DNA of 64,000 nt from Butyrivibrio sp. INlla18 (GTDB lineage: Bacteria > Bacillota > Clostridia > Lachnospirales > Lachnospiraceae), in assembly GCF_900103635.1 (NCBI RefSeq), contig NZ_FMXK01000018.1, positions 1 to 64,000 of the forward strand. The letters run 5' to 3'. How positions within the stretch are numbered: position 1 is the stretch's first letter; every line of letters starts with the position of its first letter. The position numbers and the translations under genes are program-made. Below the pieces are notes generated by a model. The model worked only from the letters and a program-made list of their open reading frames with translations, had not been told where the DNA came from and searched no databases. Positions 8,827-17,189 of this stretch are shown here, in pieces.

Positions 8827-9359
8827 TGGCTAGTAAAGCAAGCATGTTAAAATCTGGAGTAAAAAAGACTGGAACAGGACTTTTTGCTGGGATGAGCCCG
8901 ATCAACGATGAAAAGAATAACGTCAAATCAAAAGCGGTAGTCCAAAAAGTTGAAGAAATAGTAGAAGAAACACCAATTCCTGAGCCTATAGTAGAGACAA
9001 AGGAAGAACCAGTCAAAAAGGTAGTAGAACAAAAGACAGTTCAACCTCAGAACATTCAGCAATATGAAGAGCCTGTTCAAAGAGTTGCCCGTGAATATAT
9101 TGAAAAACAGGTAGAAGAAGCCCCACTTCCAGTTGCTAAAAACGTAGAATCTAAGGCTAAGAATAGTAGATATGAAAAAGAAAAGTTCCTTTTGCTTGAT
9201 ATAAGAGGCTATAGAGATTATGTAGAACATATGGCTAAAGCAGCTAATACATCAGCCACTAAGTACATAAGAGAACTGATCGAAAACGATATGAAGCAAA
9301 ATATGGATATCTACATTGCACATAAGCAATTAGAAGAAAGATTAAAAGAAAGAAAATAA
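8823..9359 (+). CDS. ParB-like ribbon-helix-helix partition protein
   Basis: The 178-residue protein has a basic N-terminus, a Glu/Pro/Val-rich probably disordered middle (about 40-110), and a C-terminal segment from about 120 to 160 (KFLLLDIRGYRDYVE then an ATKYIRELIEND helix) typical of a ribbon-helix-helix DNA-binding fold. The basic N-terminal end is where such proteins stimulate ParA. The 4-bp overlap with parA marks it as the partition partner. It is the best candidate to bind the GTTATATAAC palindromes. It is not a classical HTH ParB. Confidence 0.8.
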   Translation: MMASKASMLKSGVKKTGTGLFAGMSPINDEKNNVKSKAVVQKVEEIVEETPIPEPIVETKEEPVKKVVEQKTVQPQNIQQYEEPVQRVAREYIEKQVEEAPLPVAKNVESKAKNSRYEKEKFLLLDIRGYRDYVEHMAKAANTSATKYIRELIENDMKQNMDIYIAHKQLEERLKERK

Positions 9360-9372
9360 ATAAAAGCAATAA

Positions 9373-9398
9373 AAACGGTGGTCGTAAGACCACCGTTT
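9373..9398. terminator. Bidirectional terminator of the par operon and HU gene
   Basis: A perfect 11-bp stem AAACGGTGGTC/GACCACCGTTT with a 4-nt loop lies between the convergent par operon and HU gene. Confidence 0.85.
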
Positions 9399-9411
9399 AA
9401 TATTTCTAAAA

Positions 9412-9696
9412 TTATTTCTTCTTGCCGTTAACAGCATCCTTAAGAGCCTTACCAGCTTTGAACTTAGGAACTGTAGCTGCAGGAATCTTGATAGCTGCAC
9501 CAGTCTGAGGATTCTTACCTGTTCTAGCTGCTCTCTTAGCAGTCTCGAATGTACCAAATCCAACAAGCTGAACCTTACCCTTTTTCTTAAGCTCCTTAGA
9601 AACAGCTTCTGTGAAAGCCTTTACAGCCTTCTCTGAATCCTTCTTTGAAAGACCAGTTTCCTTTGCAATAGCATCAACAAGTTCTGTCTTATTCAT
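9412..9696 (-). CDS. HU-family nucleoid protein (copy 1)
   Basis: This 94-residue histone-like protein starts MNKTELVDAIAKETGLSK and contains GFGTFE and the arm segment RTGKNPQTG, diagnostic of HU/IHF. It bends DNA and could assist the nearby iteron origin. A GAGGGAGG ribosome site precedes the ATG. A close paralogue lies at 61642-61926; the two differ at scattered positions, mainly in the helices. Confidence 0.95.
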   Translation of the reverse strand: MNKTELVDAIAKETGLSKKDSEKAVKAFTEAVSKELKKKGKVQLVGFGTFETAKRAARTGKNPQTGAAIKIPAATVPKFKAGKALKDAVNGKKK

Positions 9697-9840
9697 GGTA
9701 TAATACCTCCCTCAAATTGAGTATTTTCACTACTAGAATAAATTTTAAACCCATTTTATGCACATTACAAGTACATAATAGCGAAAAAGTGCCAAAAATT
9801 ATGATGTTTTTTAGTGCACTATTATGAAATAACGAGTATA

Positions 9841-11211
9841 TTACAGCGTTGAAACAGTTTGCTTGTAAAGTTTCCTGAAAAATATGGTAGATAACGCAAG
9901 TGATGCAAGTTCAGCAATAGGAAATGCAAGCCAAACAAGATCAAGAATTCCAGTTTGTGAGAGCAGCCATGCAACAGGGATTAGTACAACGAGCTGACGA
10001 CCTACTGACACTATAAGAGAATAGAAACTATGCGCAAAAGCCTGGAATATCGAACCCATAGCAATGCAAATACCTGCAAGAGGGAATGATAAGCAGATTA
10101 TCCTAAGTGCAGGTACGCCAATCTGTATCATATCTTCAGAAGCATTAAACAAGTTAAGTAAAAGCTCAGGAACACTAAGGAATACAAATGTTCCAAAAAC
10201 CATAATAGAAACAGCAAGAGTAAGAGCGAACTTTAAAGCTTCAGAAATACGCTGTTTATTACGTGCTCCATAGTTGTATGCAAGGACTGGAATAAGTCCA
10301 TTATTTAAACCAAATACTGGCATAAAGAAGAAGCTTTGTAACTTAAAATAAACTCCAAATACAGCGGTTGCAGTTGATGAGAATGTACCAAGAATGCGAT
10401 TCATCAGGTAAGTCATGACTGAACCAATAGACATCATAAGTATAGAAGGAACACCAACAAAGTAGATGTCTTTTACTGTATTGATATCAAGATGGAGAAT
10501 CTTTTTAATAGAAAAGCAGATCTCTTTGTTAAATTTAAGGTTACAGAACAAACCGATACAAGAACCGATTATCTGACCAAGAATTGTAGCATAAGCGGCT
10601 CCTGCAATGCCAAGAGCAGGGAAAGGACCTATTCCGAAAATGAGGAGCGGATCAAAAATGATATTGATGATTGCTCCAGTACCTTGTGAGATCATGCTGT
10701 ATATAGTCTTTCCAGTTGATTGAAGTAATCTTTCAAAAGTCAGCTGGAAGAATAACGCAATTGAGCAACAGTTGATAATTCTAAGATATGTTACGCCATA
10801 AGAGGCGATAACATCTGAGGTTGTCTGAGAATGAATAAATCTCTCTACAAAAAATATTCCAATTAAAAGAAACAGCAGATAATTAAAAAATGTAAGTAGA
10901 ATACCGTTGTTCGCTGCTAGGTCGGATTTTTCATAGTTCTTTTCGCCAAGAGATCTAGAAAGAAGAGCATTGATACCAACGCCAGTACCTGACCCAAGAG
11001 CAATCATGAGATTCTGCATTGGAAAGGCAAGTGTAACAGCGGTAAGAGCATCCTGACCAGCGGTAGCGGTTTCTCCGACAATCTGAGAAACGAAGATACT
11101 ATCTACCACGTTATATAAAGCCTGTACAAGCATAGAGATCATCATAGGCAAAGACATAGAGATGATCAGTTGTTTTACGGGCATAACACCCATTTTGTTT
11201 TCTTTATTCAT
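9841..11211 (-). CDS. MATE family efflux transporter
   Basis: The 456-residue membrane protein has about twelve hydrophobic helices and the MATE layout: an N-terminal MGVMPVKQLIISMSLPMMISM and internally repeated halves. It exports drugs or metabolites using sodium or proton gradients. It follows the MerR-family gene on the same strand with a gap of about 50 bp, a common regulator-pump pairing. Its closeness to the divergent fatty-acid operon raises the possibility that it handles a lipid-related compound, but nothing in the sequence shows the substrate. Confidence 0.9.
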   Translation of the reverse strand: MNKENKMGVMPVKQLIISMSLPMMISMLVQALYNVVDSIFVSQIVGETATAGQDALTAVTLAFPMQNLMIALGSGTGVGINALLSRSLGEKNYEKSDLAANNGILLTFFNYLLFLLIGIFFVERFIHSQTTSDVIASYGVTYLRIINCCSIALFFQLTFERLLQSTGKTIYSMISQGTGAIINIIFDPLLIFGIGPFPALGIAGAAYATILGQIIGSCIGLFCNLKFNKEICFSIKKILHLDINTVKDIYFVGVPSILMMSIGSVMTYLMNRILGTFSSTATAVFGVYFKLQSFFFMPVFGLNNGLIPVLAYNYGARNKQRISEALKFALTLAVSIMVFGTFVFLSVPELLLNLFNASEDMIQIGVPALRIICLSFPLAGICIAMGSIFQAFAHSFYSLIVSVGRQLVVLIPVAWLLSQTGILDLVWLAFPIAELASLALSTIFFRKLYKQTVSTL

Positions 11212-11262
11212 AAGTAAATCCTCTTTAAAAAATTAAATTGCATACGGCATATGAGTATAACA

Positions 11263-12111
11263 TTACTTTACGCATATGAAAAGGTACTTGTAATATGTAT
11301 GATTTTTCTCTTGATCGTAAAGATTAATGAGACTGATAGAGAAAAGATCAGAACATGCGGTTAGTTTGTTTCTTTTTATATAGGAAACAATCTTCCTATA
11401 GGTCTTTTCAATATCCGGGGCATTATGGTCATGATAACATAAAACCGCTTTGGTACCAGGAAGCGGGAAAGTACCGACATTATCAGCAGGTAAGAAAGAT
11501 AAACTTATAATTTTATCGTAAACGTATTTTTTATTGATCAGGTCCTCGTAAGTAATGGTGACACCTGAAGGAAAAGCAGATAATGTATCGCTTTCGGCTG
11601 CTTTGGCAAGATGAACGGAAATGTCTGAGGCTATATCAGCGGTATGAAAAGAACTATTCTTGTCAGCAATCTTTGTTTCTGCAACGCTCATGGCAGGAAG
11701 AGAGTCCATAAAAGGAACTCCAGGCTTGTGAGCTTCAAATTTCCCAAGTACCCACATTCCTAGATGTAGAGAACTGATCTTTTTATTAATAAGATAAAGT
11801 TCCTGTTGCATGGAAAGAATCTTGGAATTCACTAATTTAACGATGCCATCTTTAGTTGAATTATGAATGATATCACTTATTTCTTTAATTGAGCACCCTG
11901 CTTGTCGCATGGTGCTAATAAAGTAAAAAGAGCTGATCTGAGATGCGGAATAGTAGTGATATCCATTATCTGGGTCTACCCATGGAACAATAATGTTCTG
12001 TTCATAATAATATCTCAAAGTATCTCTTGTGGTGCCACATAGTTTTGCGAACTGGCTCACGGTAAGTGAATATTCCATTTCTTTGTTTTCAAAATTATTA
12101 AATGTAGTCAT
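11263..12111 (-). CDS. MerR-family regulator with GyrI-like ligand domain
   Basis: The winged-helix N-terminus begins YSLTVSQFAKLCGTTRDTLRYYYEQ and contains DNGYHYYSASQI, the MerR DNA-binding signature. A coiled helix follows (about 85-115) and the C-terminal 150 residues resemble the GyrI-like multidrug-binding fold. I chose the internal ATG at 12111 because GAGGA lies 6 nt upstream; an upstream in-frame ATG at 12123 overlaps that site. The gene is divergent from acpP across a promoter with a MerR-type 19-bp spacer, and is followed by a MATE pump. It may control both units. The effector is unknown. Confidence 0.88.
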   Translation of the reverse strand: MTTFNNFENKEMEYSLTVSQFAKLCGTTRDTLRYYYEQNIIVPWVDPDNGYHYYSASQISSFYFISTMRQAGCSIKEISDIIHNSTKDGIVKLVNSKILSMQQELYLINKKISSLHLGMWVLGKFEAHKPGVPFMDSLPAMSVAETKIADKNSSFHTADIASDISVHLAKAAESDTLSAFPSGVTITYEDLINKKYVYDKIISLSFLPADNVGTFPLPGTKAVLCYHDHNAPDIEKTYRKIVSYIKRNKLTACSDLFSISLINLYDQEKNHTYYKYLFICVK

Positions 12112-12142
12112 ATAATTCCTCAAAAAATCGACAAAAAAAGTA

Positions 12143-12173
12143 TTGACCTGGGGGTAAGCCCCAAGATTATTGT
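12143..12173 (+). promoter_or_regulatory. MerR-type promoter of the fatty-acid operon
   Basis: A -35 TTGACC (12143-12148) and a -10 TATTGT (12168-12173) are separated by 19 bp. The spacer carries the dyad TGGGG-GTAAG-CCCCA. An overlong spacer with a central dyad is the hallmark of promoters twisted into shape by MerR-family activators. It drives acpP at 12226. A short CCCG-ATAGAA-CGGG hairpin lies in the leader just before the ribosome site. Confidence 0.72.
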
Positions 12174-12225
12174 ATCAAAGAATTCAAATTGTACAACCCG
12201 ATAGAACGGGAGAAGGAGAACGAAA

Positions 12226-12447
12226 ATGAAAGACGTAAAGGGAACAATTATCAAAATAATCGCAGAATATCTCGACAAGGAAGAAGCAGAGATTTCTTCA
12301 ACAGCAACATTTTCAGAAATCGGACTTGACTCATTGGACATTATGGAGCTTGTTATGCAGATGCAGGAAGAACTTGACTGCAAGATCGAACTTTCACAAG
12401 AAATTACAACAATTGATAAACTAGTAGAACTTATTGAGAAACAGTGA
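12226..12447 (+). CDS. acpP: Acyl carrier protein
   Basis: The 73-residue acidic protein carries growing acyl chains on phosphopantetheine. The attachment site is Ser36 in GLDSLDIMEL. It is the first gene of the operon, with AGAAGGAG upstream. The length is normal for ACP. Position at the head of fab genes supports fatty-acid rather than polyketide use. Confidence 0.95.
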   Translation: MKDVKGTIIKIIAEYLDKEEAEISSTATFSEIGLDSLDIMELVMQMQEELDCKIELSQEITTIDKLVELIEKQ

Positions 12448-12464
12448 TTTTGGAGGAAGTTTTG

Positions 12465-13397
12465 ATGGGCAAAAATCCAATATGTGAAATGCTTGGAATC
12501 GAATATCCGGTATTTCAAGGGGGAATGGCATGGATAGCGGATGCTGAACTTGCTTCAGCGGTATCGAATGCCGGAGGATTGGGAATAATAGCAGCAATGA
12601 ACTCTAACAAAGAGCAGCTTAGGGAGCAGATAAGAAAGGCAAAAAAGCTTACAGATAAACCTTTTGGCGTCAATCTTATGCTCATGAGTCCTTATATAGA
12701 GGAAGCCGTTGATGTAGTTTGTGAAGAAAAGGTTCAGGTTGTTACAACTGGTGCTGGAAATCCTGCGAGATTCATGCAAAAACTAAAAGACTCAAACGTA
12801 AAAGTAATCTGCGTAGTAGCAAGTGTGGCGTTAGCTGTAATGGTAGAAAGAATGGGAGCATCTGCGGTGATTGCAGAAGGATGCGAATCAGGTGGCCATG
12901 TAGGAGATACAACGACGATGGCCTTAGTGCCGCAGGTTGTTGATGCTGTGAAGATACCAGTTATTGCAGCAGGAGGAATAGCAGATGGAAGAGGAATGGC
13001 AGCATCTTTTATGCTCGGAGCTAAGGCTATTCAGATGGGAACAAGATTTCTTACAGCTAAAGAGTGCAATGTTCACGAGAACTATAAAGAGAAAGTCTTA
13101 GGGGCAAAAGATAGAGACACCATCGTGACGGGTAAGTCGTTAGGACATCCAGTGAGAGCATTAAAAAACAGGATGACTAGAGAGTTTATACAAAAGGAAC
13201 AAGATCCAAGTACTACGCCAGAAGAACTTGAGGCAATGGGAGCCGGAGCGCTTCGAAAGGCGGCCATTGATGGAGATGTTAAGTATGGATCATGCATGTG
13301 CGGACAGATAGCAGGATTAGTAAACAGCGAAGGAACATGTGAAGAGATAATAACAGGAATATGTAAAGAAGCATATTCTCTGCTAGGTAGTTTATAA
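12465..13397 (+). CDS. fabK: Enoyl-ACP reductase II (FMN-dependent FabK)
   Basis: FabK performs the last reduction of each elongation cycle with NAD(P)H and FMN. The 310-residue TIM-barrel protein shows PVFQGGMAWIA near the N-terminus, EGCESGGHVG near 137-146 containing the conserved histidine, and PVIAAGGIADGRG at the flavin phosphate site. I chose ATG 12465 because TGGAGGAAG precedes it; an upstream GTG at 12444 lacks a site and overlaps acpP. No FabI homologue is present in the window. Confidence 0.93.
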   Translation: MGKNPICEMLGIEYPVFQGGMAWIADAELASAVSNAGGLGIIAAMNSNKEQLREQIRKAKKLTDKPFGVNLMLMSPYIEEAVDVVCEEKVQVVTTGAGNPARFMQKLKDSNVKVICVVASVALAVMVERMGASAVIAEGCESGGHVGDTTTMALVPQVVDAVKIPVIAAGGIADGRGMAASFMLGAKAIQMGTRFLTAKECNVHENYKEKVLGAKDRDTIVTGKSLGHPVRALKNRMTREFIQKEQDPSTTPEELEAMGAGALRKAAIDGDVKYGSCMCGQIAGLVNSEGTCEEIITGICKEAYSLLGSL

Positions 13398-13407
13398 AGG
13401 AGTGTTG

Positions 13408-14337
13408 ATGGGAAAAATCGCATTTTTATTTGCCGGCCAAGGAAGTCAGTATCCAGGAATGGGAAAAGATTTATTTGAAGAAATAAATGAGGTTCATGAC
13501 TTTTTTGGAATCGCTGAAGCTATAAGGCCGGGAACATTAAGCCAAATGCTGGTAGGGACAGAGGAAGAATTAAAAAGAACAGATAATACTCAGCCATGTC
13601 TTTTCCTAGCTGATATAGCGAGTGCCTTGGCACTTGGCGCTAATGGGATAACACCAGATGCTGTAGCAGGCTTTTCTCTTGGCGAAGTTGTTGCCTTGGC
13701 AGTTTCAGGAATTCTGTCAAAGGAAAATGCCTTTAAGCTTGTGTGTAAGCGAGGCGCTTTAATGCAAGAAGCTGCTGAAAAAGAAAAGGGAAGTATGGTA
13801 GCTGTGTTAAAGATGGATAAGGGTGAACTACAAGAATTATGTTCTGAAGTAGGTGTTTATCCGGTTAATTACAATTGTCCTGGACAGATTGTTGTATCTG
13901 GAAAGGAAGATAAAATTGAAAAACTAAAAGAAAAGCTAAGCGACAAGAAGGCAAGATTCATACCGCTTTCAGTTGGAGGGCCTTTTCATACGCCTTATAT
14001 GAAGGAAGCTTCAGAAGAACTAAGAAAAGAAGCAAAGGTAAATATGTTATATAACATAAATAAACCATATATTCCTCTCTATTCTAATAGAACGGCTAAG
14101 CCTTATCCAGTGGATAAAGAGGGAATCATACAGTCTTTTACTGAGCAGATATCGAATAGTGTGAATTGGGAAGACACTATAAAGAATATGACTGAAGAAG
14201 GGATAGATACATTTATTGAGTGTGGACCAGGAAAGACTCTTACTGGATTCGTTAAGAGGATTGTTCCTCAGGCGCAAACATATAATGTATGCGATCTGGA
14301 TTCGTTAAAGTCCGTGGTAGAGGAGTTAAATAAATGA
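13408..14337 (+). CDS. fabD: Malonyl-CoA:ACP transacylase
   Basis: FabD loads malonyl groups onto ACP. The 309-residue protein has FAGQGSQYPGMG at the N-terminus, the nucleophile Ser90 in GFSLGE, and GGPFHTPYM carrying the catalytic histidine. The start at 13408 follows AAGGAG. The gene overlaps fabG by 4 bp. Codons for NMLYNI (14041-14058) contain a perfect 16-bp copy of the replicon palindrome TATGTTATATAACATA, unusual inside a coding sequence. Confidence 0.93.
   Translation: MGKIAFLFAGQGSQYPGMGKDLFEEINEVHDFFGIAEAIRPGTLSQMLVGTEEELKRTDNTQPCLFLADIASALALGANGITPDAVAGFSLGEVVALAVSGILSKENAFKLVCKRGALMQEAAEKEKGSMVAVLKMDKGELQELCSEVGVYPVNYNCPGQIVVSGKEDKIEKLKEKLSDKKARFIPLSVGGPFHTPYMKEASEELRKEAKVNMLYNINKPYIPLYSNRTAKPYPVDKEGIIQSFTEQISNSVNWEDTIKNMTEEGIDTFIECGPGKTLTGFVKRIVPQAQTYNVCDLDSLKSVVEELNK
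14043..14058. repeat. Replicon palindrome inside fabD
   Basis: TATGTTATATAACATA is a perfect 16-bp palindrome identical to the core of the sites between rep and DUF815 and near those upstream of parA. It lies about 6 kb from parA. From base composition it would rarely arise by chance. It may be a distal partition site or an operator acting within the fab operon. Confidence 0.5.
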
Positions 14338-15077
14338 TACTTGATGGAAAAGTGGCAGTGATTTCAGGTGGTACAAGAGGAATTGGTAATGCAATCGCTT
14401 GGAAATTTGTTGAGCAAGGGGCAAACCTTGCAATAATCGCTACCAGAGATAATGAGAGAAATAAGAAGGCGATAAAAGAGCTTTCTGAAACCGGGAGAGA
14501 TGTAAGGCTTTATATATGCGATGTAAAAGACCCTGAGCAAGTAGTATCAGTTGCAGAAGAAATACTAGCTGATTTTGGCACAGTAGACGTGTTAGTAAAT
14601 AACGCAGGTATAACCAGAGACAATCTTTTGCCAAGCCTAAGCGTAATGGACATTGATGATGTAATAGATGTGAATCTTAAGGGGACCATCTATTTAACAA
14701 GGGCTTTTGTCAGAAGTTTTGTAAAACAAAGACATGGAAATATAGTGAACATCAGCTCAGTTGTAGGACTTATGGGCAACAAGGGGCAAGCAAATTATGC
14801 CGCGTCTAAAGCAGGGATAATAGGATTTACCAAGACGGTTGCCAAGGAATACGGACGTAGAAACATACGGTGCAATGCAATAGCACCCGGGTATATAGCG
14901 ACAGAAATGACGGCAACACTAAATGAAGAACAGACTAATGAAATTGCAAAGCAATTACCTCTTGGAAGACTTGGCCAACCAGATGATGTGGCAGATCTTG
15001 CACTGTTTTTAGCTGGAGATAGCTCTAGATACATTACAGGAGAGGTAATAAAGGTTGATGGAGGTATGTATGTGTAG
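14334..15077 (+). CDS. fabG: 3-oxoacyl-ACP reductase
   Basis: This short-chain dehydrogenase reduces 3-ketoacyl-ACP with NADPH. The 247-residue protein shows the Rossmann motif GGTRGIG at residues 12-18, NNAG near 90, NISSVVG, and the catalytic YAASK near 154. It overlaps fabD by 4 bp and fabF by 8 bp, so the three are translationally coupled. Confidence 0.94.
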   Translation: MILDGKVAVISGGTRGIGNAIAWKFVEQGANLAIIATRDNERNKKAIKELSETGRDVRLYICDVKDPEQVVSVAEEILADFGTVDVLVNNAGITRDNLLPSLSVMDIDDVIDVNLKGTIYLTRAFVRSFVKQRHGNIVNISSVVGLMGNKGQANYAASKAGIIGFTKTVAKEYGRRNIRCNAIAPGYIATEMTATLNEEQTNEIAKQLPLGRLGQPDDVADLALFLAGDSSRYITGEVIKVDGGMYV

Positions 15078-16302
15078 AGTAGTTGTCACCGGAATGGGGG
15101 TAATAAGCCCAATCGGTAATTCGGTAGATGTCTTTTGGAAGAATCTTACTGATGGTGTGTGTGGAGTTGATAAGATAAACAGATTCGATGCATCTAACCT
15201 AAAAGTAAGCCTGGATGCTGAAGTAAAAGATTTTGAACCAAAAGTATATTATGACACCATGCAGGAAATAAGAAAATCAGATCTTTTTATGCAGTATGCC
15301 ATGGGTGCAGCAAGGCAAGCTGTAGACCAGAGTAAGATTCTTGAAAGTGATATAGATAAAGAAAGGCTTGGAGTATATGTGGGATCAGGCATTGGCGGAA
15401 TCAATACAACTTTACGAGAAGCCAAGAAGCTAAGTGAAAAAGGTCCTGATATGGTCTCACCTTTCTTTGTGCCAATGATGATAAGTAATATGGCTGCAGG
15501 TGCAATTTCTATAAAGTTTGGAGCAAAGGGGCCAACACTTCCAGTGGTAACAGCCTGTGCAACGTCAACACATACTATCGGCGAAGCCTACAGGACAATA
15601 AAGCACGGATATGCAGACGCAATCATTGCAGGAGGAAGTGAAGCCTCTATTAACGAGCTTGCGATGGCAGGATTTATAAATTGTCAGGCACTCAATTTAG
15701 CTGAAGACCCATCACAGGGAAGTCTTCCTTTTGACAAGAGAAGAGGTGGATTTGTCATGGGTGAAGGAGCTGGAATTCTGGTGCTTGAGGAATATGAGCA
15801 CGCAAGGAAAAGAGGTGCCAAGATCCTGGCAGAAGTGGTTGGTTATGGAAATACTTCTGATGCATACCACATAACAGCACCAGACCCAGAGGGAGATGGA
15901 GCAGTCAGAGCTATAAAAGCAGCTGTAAATGAGGCGCATATTCAGGATAGGGATGAGATTTATGTTAATGCTCATGGAACAGGAACACATTTAAATGATG
16001 CTATGGAGACAAAAGCTCTTAAAGAAGTATTTGGTAAAAGAGCTTACGACCTTCATATAAGTTCAACAAAATCCATGACGGGACATATGATGGGTGCAAC
16101 AGGTGCAGTAGAAGCTATTGCCTCTGTGCTTGCGCTTTATAACGGAATAATTCCGCCAACGATAAACTACAAAGAAAAGGATGAAGAATGCGATCTTGAT
16201 TATACGCCAAATAAAGCATTAGAGGCTGATATTAACTTTGCCATCAGCACCTCTTTAGGGTTTGGCGGACACAATGCATGTATAGCTTTTAAAAGGGCAT
16301 AA
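15070..16302 (+). CDS. fabF: 3-oxoacyl-ACP synthase II
   Basis: This condensing enzyme extends acyl-ACP with malonyl-ACP. The 410-residue protein has the nucleophile cysteine in TACATSTHTIG and the two histidines in NAHGTGTHLND and STKSMTGHMMGATG. The start at 15070 (MCRVVVTGMG) follows GGAGGT at 15060-15065, inside the end of fabG. It is the only ketosynthase here; no FabH initiation enzyme accompanies it. Confidence 0.94.
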   Translation: MCRVVVTGMGVISPIGNSVDVFWKNLTDGVCGVDKINRFDASNLKVSLDAEVKDFEPKVYYDTMQEIRKSDLFMQYAMGAARQAVDQSKILESDIDKERLGVYVGSGIGGINTTLREAKKLSEKGPDMVSPFFVPMMISNMAAGAISIKFGAKGPTLPVVTACATSTHTIGEAYRTIKHGYADAIIAGGSEASINELAMAGFINCQALNLAEDPSQGSLPFDKRRGGFVMGEGAGILVLEEYEHARKRGAKILAEVVGYGNTSDAYHITAPDPEGDGAVRAIKAAVNEAHIQDRDEIYVNAHGTGTHLNDAMETKALKEVFGKRAYDLHISSTKSMTGHMMGATGAVEAIASVLALYNGIIPPTINYKEKDEECDLDYTPNKALEADINFAISTSLGFGGHNACIAFKRA

Positions 16303-16314
16303 GTGGAGAAAAAT

Positions 16315-16737
16315 ATGAGTAATTCTTTATTAGAATACGGTGAGTTATTTAAAGATCTTGGATTAACGGAACTTTCTGTAGAAGATGGGGATTTTAAGTT
16401 ATGTCTTAAAAGAAAATTACAAGCTGGATCAAGCATAGGACAAATGAAATTAGAAAATGTTGATCCAGATGAAAAGACAGTTGACTTAATCGAATCCGAA
16501 AAAAAGAGTGGTGATACAGTCAAAGCACCTCTTTTAGGCATATTCTACGGAAAAGTTGGAGAAAAAGAAGCATTAAAGATTGGAGACAAGATAAAGAAAG
16601 GCGATGTTTTGTGCATCATTGAAGCTATGAAAATGATGAATGAGGTCAAAGCTTCAAAAGATGGCACCATTGCCGAAGTTCTTGCAAAAGAAGGAGATCT
16701 TGTGGAGTACAATCAGGATCTTTTCGTTATCAAGTAG
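16315..16737 (+). CDS. accB: Biotin carboxyl carrier protein of acetyl-CoA carboxylase
   Basis: AccB carries the carboxybiotin arm between AccC and AccDA. The 140-residue protein has a helical N-terminus, a flexible middle, and a C-terminal biotinyl domain with Lys106 in EAMKM as the biotin site. I chose ATG 16315 with GTGGAG 6 nt upstream; the family start lacks the extra residues from GTG 16303. Confidence 0.93.
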   Translation: MSNSLLEYGELFKDLGLTELSVEDGDFKLCLKRKLQAGSSIGQMKLENVDPDEKTVDLIESEKKSGDTVKAPLLGIFYGKVGEKEALKIGDKIKKGDVLCIIEAMKMMNEVKASKDGTIAEVLAKEGDLVEYNQDLFVIK

Positions 16738-16748
16738 AAGGGGACTTT

Positions 16749-17189
16749 ATGAATAGAGAAGAATTAAAAACGATCTTACCCCATAGAGAACCTATGCTTT
16801 TGGTTGATGAGGTGATTCTAAATGAGGATGGGACTGCAACGGGATATTATACTGTTCGCGGAGATGAATACTTTTTGCAGGGACATTTTCCGGGTAATCC
16901 AATAGTACCAGGTGTTATTCAATGTGAAATGATGGCGCAGTCTGCATGTATTATGTTTGCAGATAACATGCGAGAGAAAGGCGTGTTACCAGTATATACA
17001 GGGCTTGATAAAGTGCGTTTTAGAAATATGATAAAGCCGGGAGATACGATAAAAATAGATACAAAGTTGGTGCGTGAATATCATCCAATGTATGTGCTTC
17101 ACGGAGAACTAAGTGTTGATGGCAAGAAGTGTATGAGCGGAGATTTTTCTTTTGCCATCGTATCTGATGAGGAGAATGCTAGTGGCTGA
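16749..17189 (+). CDS. fabZ: 3-hydroxyacyl-ACP dehydratase FabZ
   Basis: This hot-dog-fold enzyme removes water from 3-hydroxyacyl-ACP. Catalytic His46 lies in GHFPGNPIVPGV and Glu60 in CEMMAQ. The 146-residue length is normal. It lies between accB and accC, as in Clostridium and Streptococcus fab operons, and its end overlaps the accC start. Confidence 0.94.
   Translation: MNREELKTILPHREPMLLVDEVILNEDGTATGYYTVRGDEYFLQGHFPGNPIVPGVIQCEMMAQSACIMFADNMREKGVLPVYTGLDKVRFRNMIKPGDTIKIDTKLVREYHPMYVLHGELSVDGKKCMSGDFSFAIVSDEENASG

Noticed and set aside
12444-12464. Upstream GTG start for fabK
   Set aside because: It would overlap acpP and has no ribosome site, while TGGAGGAAG fits ATG 12465.
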